NCBI RefSeq assembly: GCF_022201045.2 | Contig: NC_068564.1 | Location: 372,001-436,000, forward strand | Origin: Citrus sinensis | Lineage: Eukaryota; Streptophyta; Magnoliopsida; Sapindales; Rutaceae | Direction of reading: 5' to 3' | Length of the DNA stretch: 64,000 bases | Shown here: positions 16,286 through 32,900 of the stretch, one piece after another | Position numbering within the stretch: position 1 is the first letter of the stretch | Layout: each line of letters opens with the position of its first letter | Notes under the pieces: model-generated | The model's database searches: none | What the model was told of the DNA's origin: nothing | Seen by the model: only the letters and a program-made list of their open reading frames with translations | Program-made: the position numbers and the translations under genes

Positions 16286-17162
16286 TAAGGATGACAATAG
16301 GCACCGCCCGCAGTGGGTTTATTATTATCAAATTTAAATTCGCATAAAATTTAAATTATTAAATCCATTCGTAATCTGTAGTGGGTTTTAATTTTTTTAA
16401 AAAAACTTACCTGCGGCGGGTTTTAACAATTACCGAACCCGTAATGATATCCAGCGGATTTTTTGCGGGTTTCTGTATTTAAAATCACAAATATTTAATA
16501 TATAAATTTATAATAATAACCTCAAATTTCATATAACATATTCAATTTTATATTTAAACAATGTAAATGAAAAATTAAAATTTCCACATCAATTCAACAC
16601 AAATTCTCAAATTTAAGTATAAATTATACAAATCTATTTAAAAAACACAAACTAATATCTAAAAATAATAATTACATTTAATATTATCATTTAAAACAAG
16701 ATCGAAGAGAATATATTCATTTTATTTACCACCATAAGCACCCATCCAACACAATGCTTATAATAATAATTAAGATTAATATTTTCAAATACTAATTCGA
16801 AGGGAAATGCCTTTAGTTTTCTGTAGGTTATAACTTTAGAATAAGAGATGAGTCATATACACACATACACAACTTTGATCCTTTGGTCATTTAGTAATTT
16901 GACTAATTACATTATTTTCTTTATATATTTTATATTTAAATTAAATTAAAAATATTTGAAAAAAATTATTGTGGGTTTGGTGGATATCCATGCGGGTATC
17001 CACCGGATATAAGGTTAATACTAAATCCACCCGCATCCATATGCGGATTTTAATTTATAATACTAAACCCACCCACAACGGATAAAATTACCCGCAACGA
17101 ACAGATTTTGGCGGATAAATTTGGACGAATTTATGAATTTACGGGTACAATTACCATCCCTA
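16286..17162. mobile_element. hAT-like non-autonomous element, degenerate ends
   Basis: The left end TAAGGATGACAAT and right end read inward TAGGGATGGTAAT match at 10 of 13 positions. The flanks ACTGGAAC (16278-16285) and ATTAGAAC (17163-17170) match at 6 of 8, as a decayed 8-bp hAT target duplication would. Both subterminal regions are rich in GCGGGT/ACCCGC motifs, as in Ac-like elements. The interior is AT-rich without a transposase frame. It looks older than the 213-995 element. Confidence 0.62.
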
Positions 17163-17537
17163 ATTAGAACGCACCGCCGTCCCCACTTGGATCCACCGAC
17201 CAAACACAACGACAGCATGGCCATTGTCATATTGTTTTGTTCTTTGCGGTCCTTCGAGTTCTTTCATTTGACAAATAAACAAAAACCTTGTAGTTGATTG
17301 ATGAAGATGCCTGTATGTATTTGTCGTCTAATGAATAATGATTCACGTGCCGTGCCCTGGTGACAGAGACATTGTAAATGACGTAACTTTTGATGTTAAT
17401 TTGTCCGCAAATTGATAGTCTAGGTGTCTAACTGATTTGATCTTTCAGAATAAAGGAGCCGTAGAAATTAAATTTGGAAAAAAAGAAAATAATATATAAG
17501 AATATTTACTATCAAGGGTTGATGAGACCAATTGAAC

Positions 17538-17669
17538 CATTTTTACTAGGCTAATGCTAAATTATATGAATATACCTTATAATCCTCTAATATAAATAGT
17601 AAATGAATATTATTTATATGAAAGGGTTGTAAGGTACATGCATGTAACTTAGAGGGATCATTTTTACTA
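17538..17669. repeat. Small foldback flanked by 11-bp direct repeats
   Basis: CATTTTTACTA occurs at 17538-17548 and 17659-17669. Between them, 17571-17597 and 17612-17638 form an inverted repeat around a short loop (ACCTTATAATCCTC against the complement of GGGTTGTAAGGT). It resembles a very short MITE, but the outer ends are not inverted repeats of each other. Confidence 0.45.
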
Positions 17670-18533
17670 TAGCATAGTATAATTTTTTATATAATAAATA
17701 TTTTTTTTAGGAGACAATATTACCCCAACTTTTGTTAAGTTTCTACTAGTAGTAGTAGAGGGAGGGAAGTGACTTTTGCCATCCAACTAAAAGTGACCAA
17801 ATGGTAAAGGAGTGAAGAAGTATTCAAAGTTAAATAAATTTAGGTAGAGTTTATTATTATTATTTGTTTAAAATTTGAACGAGTTTGAATTTCTTTTGAA
17901 GATCGAATAGGTCTAAAATACAAATAAATGTATAAATGACATATTTATTTTTCTTTTAAAAAAATTTTGAATATAAGTTACATATTATTTGTTTTTACAA
18001 TTAAAAAAATCTAAACAAAATTATTCAAAATTTATGTCCTTACAAATCAAAACAAAAAAAGGAGATTACATTTTATAGTTTAAGAAATAAATGCATTAAT
18101 TTAATAGAGATATTTTTATAATATAAGATTTACTTCACATTCAGACCTTTTCTTATTTAGCTAAGAGTCAACAAAAATTTATTTATTTTAATTTAAATGT
18201 AAAGGTATGAAATTAATAAAAGTTTCATACTTAATACATTTACTAATAACATTTCATATTTTATGAAATTAAAATGAAACACTATTTTTTTCTTTCATAA
18301 AATAAAAAAATAACACTAAAGAGAATATTATCGTATAGGAATAAAAAAATAATTCAAAAGAGTGCTTAAAGTCTTACTTTGCTATCAATACTCGTGTGAT
18401 TTTACTCTAATTCACTCAAAGGTCTAAACATGGATGAATGGCCGACGGATACGTAGAAGTGAATGAAAGGTTTGTGAATTACTGTATCTAAGCTGAACCC
18501 TAACCACAAAGGTGGTAGCAGCCGACTTGTCGG
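17670..18533. other. AT-rich spacer
   Basis: Very AT-rich with poly-A and poly-T tracts. No gene, RNA or element recognised. Confidence 0.5.
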
Positions 18534-19144
18534 TAGGACCCGCTAAATCCCAAAATAAATACAAAGACGCAGCCGAAAAAGGCCCAGTCTGGTCTAACGT
18601 GGCTGCCGAGGAGAGGACGCAGAGCTTTTCTCAGCTCCAGCTAGGCTATCGCTAAACGACGAATTCACCTACGTTATTTACACAGTCAACTGGAGAAACT
18701 TTACGTGCGACCGTGCTCACGCTAAGATGACGAATTCGGACACGTGGATATGTAAGGTTCGTGAAACAGAAACACACTGTACATCCTACCGTATAATAAA
18801 GAAGCTCTTTTGAATTGTATGGTTTCGCACAGAGAGAAAACGTAAGAGAAGCGAAAAGTGGGGTGTTGGGGTGGTAAGATGACATAAAAAACTCCGCTCA
18901 ATTTCTGCTTTTAAAAACACGCGCACGGCAGGTAGCCCTGAGCCCTTGCGGCAAAAAAAAAATAAAAAAAATAAAAAAAATAAAAAAAATTTCTTTTGTT
19001 TTTGCACTTTAATAAGAGCACATTTCGTTTCATTTCTGGCTTGTGCCTACTGCCTCCTGCCTCCTCTCGAAAGCCGCAACAACCCAAACCTCGTTAGGGT
19101 TTTTGCGAGAAGAGAGCTCGAAACAGTGTGCTTAAGCTCAACAA
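18534..19144 (+). promoter_or_regulatory. Promoter and 5' UTR region of GAPCp
   Basis: GC content rises sharply before the GAPCp start codon. An ACACGTGG G-box/ABRE-type core lies at 18740-18747. A telobox-like TTAGGGTTTTT is at 19094-19104, a motif common just downstream of plant transcription starts in housekeeping genes. An A-rich tract is at 18953-18989. The exact transcription start is not visible. Confidence 0.5.
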
Positions 19145-22969
<3,825 letters not shown>

Positions 22970-25938
22970 ACAGTAAAATTGGTTTGCTGCTGCTGCAATT
23001 TTAGTGCATGCTTTTGGGTTAGATTGAAAGAGTAGTTAAAAATTTGATAGTGATTCTGCGTTTTGTTCTGAGTGACTCGCAATATGAACTTTGGACATCC
23101 CTTGATGCAAATTTTAAAATAATGGAATAGAATATTCAAAGTGTATGGAGTTCATTCCACTACTACCATCTTTGTTTGGATTCTGGGCATCCTAGTCATC
23201 TACATAATGAACCCCATTTTACCATGCTGTGTATGCAACCATCAACCCTGCTTATTAACTGCTCTGTTAGCATTAAATTCATTAAATAAATTTTGTACAA
23301 GTGCTTCTGTTTAGATGTGTGTGTATTAGTATTATCAGTTTACTCTTAACAAACACATGCAATATAAGAAAATAAACAAGGAAAAAAATGAATATAAGAA
23401 AGTTATGGCAAATGTTTTTGGTTATGTTGGCTTTAAGTAAGTATTTCTCTCAAATCTTTTATGTTCCTGAATTCAATGATGCAACATGTGTAATCTGAAC
23501 TCTTCGGATAGCAATGGTGTGATCTATGAAAAAATTCAGACGGTAGTCTTAGAAGAAAGATAAAATTATTTCGAATTGTCACTCTGGCATTCTGTATCTG
23601 TGCTGTATGGTTCACGGTTCACAAATCACAGTTGGAAATAGAACTAACAAGACATAAATATTAAACCATATTATGTAAGTTTCAAAGATATTGCTGGTAA
23701 CACCGGTGGCGCGAGTCATTTCTTGTTTTATTCTTCTCTTTAATTAGCTGCACAAATCAGCTTCTGTTTTGTCTATCTACGGTAACGTCCTTTGTGACTA
23801 TCGCTACTAATGAGCTTTTCCATTATCAATGCAACCCATGTTTTTGGCATCTCTGTACCGTACATGTGCACTTGCTGTTTATTGAATGGCTCGAACTATA
23901 TGTTATGTCACATTTTTCTTGGCTAGCAACGCAATGCATGGCTCTCCCTCTACCTACATTTTACAGGACATAATTATAAAAGGTTTGTTCGTTCAAACCT
24001 TGATGAACGCTGAACATATTATCCTTTACAAACGAATAAGTAGCGGAAAACATTCTTTCAAAATACTTTTAGCATCTCGATTGTTGGTTATGTCTGATAA
24101 TGGTCAAATTTTAATTTATGGGTTTCTTAATGTCTCATGGGCATTCTTAGGATGCAGCTACATAGTCTATTTCAGTTGATATTGTGCTACTGATTGATGC
24201 TTCTTTGAACACTATGAAAGGACTCTTGAACCAAGAGAAAACACAAATCCTCTTTAAGCATTGCATGTCACCAACAGAGCTCCCAACCGCTAGTAATGGC
24301 ATATCAACTTCACTTCAGAATCCAACCAAAATCTATCAATATGCCTAGTTGTTTCATCAACCTTCTCTCTCTTCTATTTTAGAACTCGGAAATCTCATGC
24401 ATTGGCTCAAATCAGCTTCTGTTTTAATTTTACTCCTATATCCTTTGTAATTCTTAATATTATAGTCTTTCTTTTACCATAATCTATACAATCAGTGTAT
24501 TTTGCATCTTCAACCTGTCCCATATACCTTTGCATAAGGGTGACTTCATATTTTTCATTGACAATGAGCACTTCCTATCAAATAGGGGTCCTTCACCTTG
24601 TCTGAAAGCCTTGTAATATTTACCTTCTCAGTTATCTTGCTTTTAGGCAAGGATTCAGATGCTTAAGAAGTCTCATTTATGACAGCAACCGATCAATTAT
24701 TGAATCCTTGTTTTGTTTTATTTTATTGCTTGTGGAACAACTTAAATGAGAATGCATTCTAAGTAATAATTCTTAGATAACAAGTTTTACGATTTCGTAA
24801 TTCTGTCGTAAGAGGATTGCATCTTTTCTTTTCTTGTGTAGCAAGACACGAGATGATCCCCAACATGCGCATTTTTAGAATCTCAAGACCGGCCCGTTGC
24901 GTGCAAATCCTACCGAATTGGGAGACCCTTGCCGCCTCAACTCTTCCGTTGCCAATATTGCTCATTCGCAATTCTAATCTGTTTTCTCCGGAATCTAATT
25001 TCGAAGGGCCAGCCTCTACAGACTACATAGATATATCATTAATGAGAGAGAAAGAGTAGAGTATGACGAGGTTGAGGTCTACAGGATTTGCATTCTGGAA
25101 AACATGAAATTCCACGCGGGAGAAAAATGAGTACAAGAAAAGAAATAGACCACCGCTGCTAAAGAATCGCACTCAACCATAAGTCCATGTCATGAATTTT
25201 CAATAACGATTGCCATAACCTCAGCCCAAAAGGGGAAAAAAAAATGAATTATCCCCAAAGAGGGAGCAAAATTAACAACCAAAATGCATACCACTTATGA
25301 TCCCAAACGTAAGCTGCGATGCACATATTTTTCTTTGCAAACTCTATTGGTTTTAACTTTTTATCCATTCATGCAGCTACACAAGAGTCTTTAAAGAAGA
25401 CTACCGAAGGTTATAAAATCCCTGAGTAAAACGATTATTTCAAACAATCTAAAGAATGCAGAAGACGAGCAGCAACCCAAATATTGCAACTACTGTATTC
25501 TCATTTCTATTAACTTGCATTCGAATAAGCATAAGATAACGATATAAATGTTTTAACTATAGACTATCGCTCTTTAAAAATTTTAGTGAAGGTAGAATGA
25601 GATAGATTTGTATTTGTTTTTTATTTAACTTGTGTGAAACAAGAGGGTAAAAAAAAAAGTCAATTTCTTTTCCGATAAGTTCAATTGCTTAGGCCTCTTG
25701 CAGTAGAAGTAAGTTTAATTTAGGATGAGATTAGTTTAAAGATACATAATCATAATTGTAACGCTAGATTTTAAAACCAATTTAATTGTGTCTGAATATG
25801 CAAATGGTCAAATTGTAGTAGCAAAACATTGCAGCAATCCCTGATATACGCGCAAGCTTATTATTATTATTATTATCAAAGTCAAAAGCTACAGCTAAAA
25901 AGGTGAGCTAATTTTGAAGCATTATTTTTTCAGCTGCA
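22970..25938. other. 3' UTR of GAPCp and spacer
   Basis: The first ~150 bases are the likely 3' UTR. The rest has no supported gene. A motif around AATCAGCTTCTGTTTT occurs near 23755 and again near 24405 with weak similarity beyond it. A (TTA)n tract lies at 25858-25876. Confidence 0.5.
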
Positions 25939-26608
25939 TCAGTTCATATTATCAAAGTGAAGAGATGGCCTAGAAGTAGCCCACTTTCTTTTCGGATAAG
26001 CCTTTTCTTCATATGGAAGAGACATTTCCTCCGGAGATTCTTTATGCGAAAAGGGATATTTTTCATCCTTTGTAGATCTAGGCCCCGGAGCTTCCACGGG
26101 GGGAGCTTCCACAGGGGACGCCCTGATATTGATAATTGGCTCTTCAGGGCTAGGACTAGGCGCTTCAGCAGGGGACACTTCCTTTTCGGAGTACGATGCT
26201 GAAGTTTCTTGGGAAGCAAGTAATGCCTCTTCGACATATGGTGGTTCTAGACCTCCTGGCGGCGGGACGCGGATTACCGGAGGACCGCGGCAGGGATTGG
26301 CACACATGCATATGCGCTGGAGTGCTGTACAGTACCCATAGTCGAAACCTTCTGACATGCAAGCCATAGCACAGTTGTCGTTGCGGTAGCACAAGCCTGT
26401 GAAAGCTCTGCTATGTGTTCTGCACATCCTAGCATGAATTTCCACCATCTCCGCTGGAGTCAAGAATCCGAACAAATTATAGTTTCATAGAATTTCATCT
26501 GTACTATATGTTACGATATCTACAATTCTTCTAAATGAGATGAAAACTCTTACCAGAAATGAAGACAATGAAGAGCAAGAATGCGGAGGCAAAATCCTTC
26601 GTCTCCAT
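25939..26608 (-). CDS. Plant defensin with long Pro/acidic C-terminal tail
   Basis: Secreted defensin-type peptide. Exon 1 is 26608-26554 and exon 2 is 26453-25939; splicing inside an Ala codon gives 189 residues. Residues 1-18 form a hydrophobic signal peptide (FASAFLLFIVFIS). The mature domain has all eight cysteines in defensin spacing: 29, 40, 46, 50, 60, 67, 69, 73, with the Cys-x3-Cys and Cys-x-Cys pairs of the cysteine-stabilised alpha-beta fold and a Gly54-Phe55 before the gamma-core. One exon for the signal and one for the rest is the usual defensin layout. Residues 74-189 are unusual: about 116 residues rich in Pro, Glu, Ser and Ala with SP/AP dipeptides (SPVEAPPVEAPGP) that resemble arabinogalactan-protein glycosylation modules. 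Class II defensin propeptides are usually around 30 residues. Whether the tail is cleaved is unknown. Confidence 0.85.
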
Positions 26609-29600
26609 GCTTGGATATTGTTGTGGGTAGTTTCTATCTACCAAGAATTTGATTAAGCATTTGATGGATTTCGACAGCCAAGTTGCCATCATTTATATCT
26701 GAGATCTTCTTTCTATCAGGTTGAAGTCATTCGAAGCTTAGTGACAAGTGGCTTTGTCGGCTGGAGTACTTTAGTTGAATGCATATCTATCACTTCAATA
26801 TTATAATTATGGTTAAAGTTATCCAGAGTCTTTATTGATCATTAAAGTTGAATTTAATCCAAGATTTATAGTCGTTTTAAATAATTACTTTATATTAATT
26901 GTGCATCTACTTTACAAATCACAGAAATTCGAATATGATGAAATAAAAATGAATTACAATCGAAATGAAGAATGGGTAGAATAAATTCTTTACTTCGAAC
27001 TTTATGAATCAAAATCAGAATCAATGATTTTCTTCTTGACGTGCTTACTTTTTCTTTATAATCAGAATGAATTATTATAAGTTGCAGAAGTACTCTTACT
27101 TAAGATTGTGTATTTTTACTAACAAAATAAATAAGTAACATTTTAAAAGAAATACATGCATGCTTATTATAATATTGAGCCCAATACAATGATTGTATTA
27201 CAACGACAAAAACAATAATAATAATAACAACAACAACAAAAGACATGCAAATAACAATGTAAAAAAATATATGAATAATTGAAATAGGTTATTATTCTAT
27301 GTGATTGTTAAAAAACAAATGATCACTTATTTTTATTAAAATCATATAGAATTCATCTTAATAGATAATTTGTTGTTTGTCAAGTAAAATATAAAGACAT
27401 CATGTTTGTTGTCTACCAAATTTTAAACTAAACGAGATGTCGTTTGTGATCAAAATGAAAACGATGCGCCATCTATTATATAAGTCAATGCATACACTTT
27501 ACACTTGTCAGTTACATAAATTTACTAGAGAACATGTCGTCAGTTTTTCTACTGCATGAATGACGTGTTGTAAATTTAAATTTAAATTTAATGGCGCTTT
27601 TTTTTTTCTTTTTTTTTTCCAGTGTACAATTTTTTTTTTTAAAAAAAAGAAAAAGCATTTTGAGATAGATGGGCGATTATATTTTAGTTTAGTTTGCAGT
27701 CTTTTGGTTTCCTAATTTTACTTTTGTAAATGGTTTGTCTATCCACATATACTAATATTATGAAAAAAATAAATATTGCAAATGAAATATATTACATATA
27801 ACATATAAAATTTCTATATTATTGAACCAAATTTATAATGAACCTAATGAGAGGCCAGGATATTGTTATTATTCTTTATAATTGTTAATTTTTTTTTACT
27901 TTTATTAAAATTATGTGGAATTCAACTTGATAGACGACATGTTGTTTGTTGTATATACAATTTAGCACGACGAAAAGAAATGTGGATATATAACTATATG
28001 TTGGAATTCAACTTGGACATATACAATTCCAAATAATTATAATTTTACCTTCTTTGGATGATTGAATATAAGTGCTAAGTTATTTGTCTCACAAGTAAAA
28101 AAAAAACCGAATTATGATATTTTGATATTTATTATTATATATTTGATAAGTTAAAGGTGGTAAGTAAATTAAAAACATTTTATTATTAATTATAACATAT
28201 CTTTTTTTTTTCAATATATGCAATGTTATTGCTAAAAAATGATTTTTTTTTCATTTAATCGCATAAATTAACATAGAATCAACTAACAATTTCAAGTAAA
28301 ATAGCATTCTACAAATATCATTAATTGTAAAAATTAAATATTTATGAATAAAAGGAATATCTACATCCTAACATATAAGGACTGGCTTGGGATTGCGGTG
28401 ACTAATTAAATAAGTTATTTCGTTGTGCGGATGAAGTAAGCTGCTGATTAAAAAGCAGTTTGGTGTTTGACAGACTGTGTTGTCATGATTGTTGTGAGTT
28501 TGAAAAGTAATGTACATATGTTTGGTAAATTTTATTACGAAAGTGTTGTTTTATTATATAATAACTAAAATAGACATAAATTTAAATTACTTTTTATTTT
28601 TGGGAGTATGTTTAATAATCTTTGGACATGCTTTTTAGTTTTTAAAATGCATGAAATTACATAAGTGAAAAAAAAATCAATGATGAACTGCATAATTTGT
28701 TACATAAAAAATAATAAAAATTCATACGAATACATGATTAAAATAAAATAAAAAAGTAATACGTATTACATTTCACATTAAACATATTGCAACAAACACT
28801 CTGACATAAGAAAAATATGTAAATAGATTAAATATTAAAAGTCATGGTTAGAAGATTGATTTTAAAAGTTGTAGTTAACTTTTGTGTGAAATTATTCATA
28901 ATTTGAAAAAAAATTACGTAATTATATGCAAGCGTCTTCTTGAATCTTATAATGGAAAACAAAAGTAAAATATAAAAAATATGAACTTCTGGATTAAAAC
29001 TTTGATACTAAAGAGAATGCATAATAATTGTGGGAGTAATTTGATTGTGGTGGTAACATGGTATCTAATGCCATATATATTAGAATGTATGAAAAAATAG
29101 GACATAATTATTTTTTGTTAAAATATTAAAGTTATAATAGAAACTTTAGAAAGAGATGGTGACTTTTTTTAATAAGTTAATTATGAAAAATAACTCTTTA
29201 CCTACTTTCCAAAAGTTGTTATTAAAATAGAGAAAATTATGAAACAAGTAAATTTTATAAAATTTACTAAATATTATTTTTGAAAAAAATTATAAAATAA
29301 ACAACTTATTGAATTTCAAATTTCAATTCAAAGAAAGGCATAAATATTCATTGTTTGGCTTTTTGTGTTTAGTTTTACCATTTGTGTGCCGATTACTAGC
29401 TATGGTAAGAGTTATGCGCTTTTTGTGTGGCAATTACGATGGTAAGAGTTATGATTAATCGAGATCAACCAATTGTGAAATTGAACAAAAAGCTACCCAA
29501 AATGATAGCGTAAACCCAGCAATTTTTTTCCCCTAAACAAAATAATTGAATAGCGTTTTCTAATAGCTGGAGGAATAGGTTGATATGTACAGAAACCAAA

Positions 29601-29935
29601 AAACCAAAAAAAAAAAAAAGCCTACACGTTTTTCAGCCCATTTTCAAAACTTGTCCAAACTTACAAGAATTATTGACAACAAAAGAGAGGGAATAGTTAT
29701 GCAAATAATTAATTTCACTAGAAATGCAAATATCATCATCAACAATCCCATTGACTGAGAATGTTGAATACCCAATTGTCAACAGATAAATAAGGTCATG
29801 AACAAACAAGTGTTTTTTGGGGAAGTCATTATTTTCCGAAACAAACAAATTTCATTGACAGGGGAGCACGACTACAATCACACTAGAGAAAGATGTTATC
29901 ACTTTGTAGCATAATTAACCCACCAGCGTGGCTCA
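26609..29935. other. AT-rich spacer with a diverged direct repeat
   Basis: No gene found. Segments at about 27289-27380 and 27865-27945 are diverged direct repeats sharing TTTTATTAAAAT, GAATTCA and TTGTTGTTTGT, probably remnants of one mobile element. Poly-T and poly-A tracts at 27600-27655. The final part, 29840-29935, is probably the DCN1-like 3' UTR. Confidence 0.45.
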
Positions 29936-32900
29936 TCATCGATTTTGAACAATGCCATTCTCAGTCAAGTATTCAACGAATTCATCAATAAGATAAGGCC
30001 ATGCGCCTTCTGCATCATAGTTTGATAGTGCAGGGTCCACTGTCTGTATAAAAGAAAAAATGAAAAGTAGTTAGTAGTAATATAGTCTACTAACTAGAAA
30101 TGAAATTCGGGGATTCCAATACATCATTTTCTAATGTCAGATCTGCTCATTTGGTCAGACGGTAAAATAAAATGAATAGAAGTAGGAATAGGATCTTCCA
30201 CAACATTTGCCAACAGTTCTCAACTACATCAAGATGATGTATTTGGTAACGCACATGCAAGTGGTTTAAAATTGGAAGATGATAACAGGAAGAAGAAATG
30301 CAATTTTTCTTTAGAAAAGAGTGGACGAAGAAAATAAATATTAGCTACTCTGGTCCTGCTAGAAAATAAACAAAAAAGAAACAGAAAAGGGGCCAAGATT
30401 TTCAAATTTGACAATTCTACTATGCATGAAACCAACAGAAAGACAGCACGGTTTTTCTTCTCTTTAGCAGTGAAGGATTTTCCCTTCTAGCTATATACCA
30501 TATTTTTGTCGATGCCATCTCGTTAGGGTTGAATGAATGTGCAAAGACAAGAGAATGAAAAAAGCACATTAAATTATTGTTAGCAAAATTATCGCTATAA
30601 CCTTAAAAATTCACCTTACCCTTGCAAACTCCAATAGCTGAGACCATGTGTCCCTTGAGATTGCTTTATTATGCTTAGCCTGTTGAATAGCAACAGAATA
30701 GAAAACATACATCAAAGGAAATACACGAAAGAACATAATTCGTCCAAAAACAAATATGTACGAAATACGCCCCCGAGGGCATGGTCGGGTTGGTAACAGC
30801 ATGAAACTTGTAGCAGCTGACCACCCAGGTTCGGGCCTTAGGAGAGGTAAGTGGAAAATAAAAATTATTTGGGTTTGGCCCACCCCCTTACCTTTTAAAA
30901 AAGAAAAAAAAAAGTACGAAACACTACGAAGAAAGAGTCAATAAGCTACCTGCAAGAACTGGCACCAATGATCAACTAGTGGCCACTGCTTCTCAGCAAA
31001 TAATAATTGCCACATTCCGATTGCAGTGTCCAATGCCAGAGATTTCTGACCCTAAATTTGGAAAAAGAAAAATCAGTTGACATAAATAAAGTACCAAAAC
31101 ATAAGATACAGATATTCAGAGTAGGACATGTAGCCTGTAACAGAACTGCCACTATAACTGAATCAATTGCAACTGAGTATACACGTGGGCTCCAAGGCCC
31201 CTTTTTTTAAGCCCAAAAATAGAATTCACATCTGTCCAGAATCATGTAGACAGCCAACCATAACGGGAAACAAAAGCAAAGTAGTAAGAGGTACTGTCAG
31301 GTTCTCAAGTGTTAGATTGAAGCAGACCAGTTAGTCCAACCATTACACACTAGCCTAGCTCTTTCTTAAGTTTCCAGGGTAATTACTTATAAGACCCTGG
31401 ATAATAAACATTAACTCATCTGCCAATTAACTATTATACTAGAATACTGATGTCAGAGTAAAGTACCTTTTCAATATGAATAGATTGATCTTCAGAAAAT
31501 CACTATTTAGATAATTTACAAGTTGAAATCCTTAAAAACAAAAACACAATTACCTTTTCTTTTGCCCAGGCAAATGCAAAGTTGTATATCTCACGGAATT
31601 TTTCTGGATAATCATAAGACAATATTATTTCAGCAACAAGAACATGAGAACATATCATCTACAACTAAAATGGAAAAAGGGCAAAAAAGGTTCAAGGATC
31701 TGTTTGGAAACATCTCAATTTCTTTTTCCCTGCTCTATCAGTAAAGAAATGATTTCCATAAAATCAGCACACTTCAAAATATAATCAATCTTTGAGTAGA
31801 TACCAAAAACTATGCACCAGTGCACGTACGTTCATCTTTCAGCTCAGCCCGCATGAATGATATCCTTTCACGGAACTTATCCAGAGAATCTATCCTGCAA
31901 ACAAAATACATGGCCTTCAACAAATTTGCATCATGGTGTATCTGAACTTACAATATATTAACAACCAGAAAGAAAAGTTACCCTAGTGATTGCAATCCAC
32001 CTATGAACTCCTGCTTTGAGAATTCACACATTGTAGCAGCTTTCATGTGCCATGAAACAACTAACTGAAACAACAATAAAAACCTATGCTATCAAAATTC
32101 AGCCAAGCCATCATCACATTTGCTTGACAATTCACCAAGACACAGAACATTCATCAACTGTAGCTTTTACAGGTTACAACTGAAAATTTTAGAATCAGAA
32201 TTCGAATCCGGGATTAATGAATAATTTTTCTCCTGAAAATTTCACAAGAAAAAAGAGTGCATGTCTTGCAAAGCAGACAATTCCGAAGATATACATACCA
32301 TAACTATATCTTGAGGATCCACCTGCAAAAAAGTAAGGATCAAATGTCAAGCAAACAATTTGAAAGGATACCAAGAAATATTAGTAGCTGACTCAGAATT
32401 ATAGTACAGAAAACTCAAAACCATAACAATCAACAAAAAGTAATAATTAACTGACAACCAAAAGAGCTACCTGAAGGTCATTGCACAGGAGAGTGATACC
32501 GTCAACCAGAATCATATCAAGATATGGATCTGTGGGAATATTTTAGAATCAAAATATAATTAGTGAGTTGTAATTCCATAAGCATTAGACATACAACCAC
32601 GCAAGCCACCACTAAATGTGCTTCATTCACTTAGGTAATTTCATTAACTTTTGTGATATTCACAAGTTAAAAGTGCAAAGAGGCATAAGCAAACAGTGTA
32701 GTCCAATATACTTGCATTTGAGTGCAACATAATGGAATAGAAAAGCTAGTTTAAAGATAGAGCGTGCCTTTATATCTGTTATAAAGCTCCTCCAAATGTC
32801 TGGTATCAGTTAGTGATTTTGATTGAGGTTGGCTATAGAATACATCAAATGCTCCTTCAAGATGCCAGTCACTAGCCTTCAAAGCCTGAAGAGCAGCTTT

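Noticed and set aside
25957-26341. Plus-strand frames opposite the defensin gene
   Set aside because: Antisense shadows of the Pro/Glu-rich tail codons. The minus strand has a signal peptide, the cysteine pattern and a proper intron.
30782-30837. tRNA gene suggested by A and B boxes
   Set aside because: Arms do not pair as a tRNA and flanking repeats plus A-tail mark it as a SINE.
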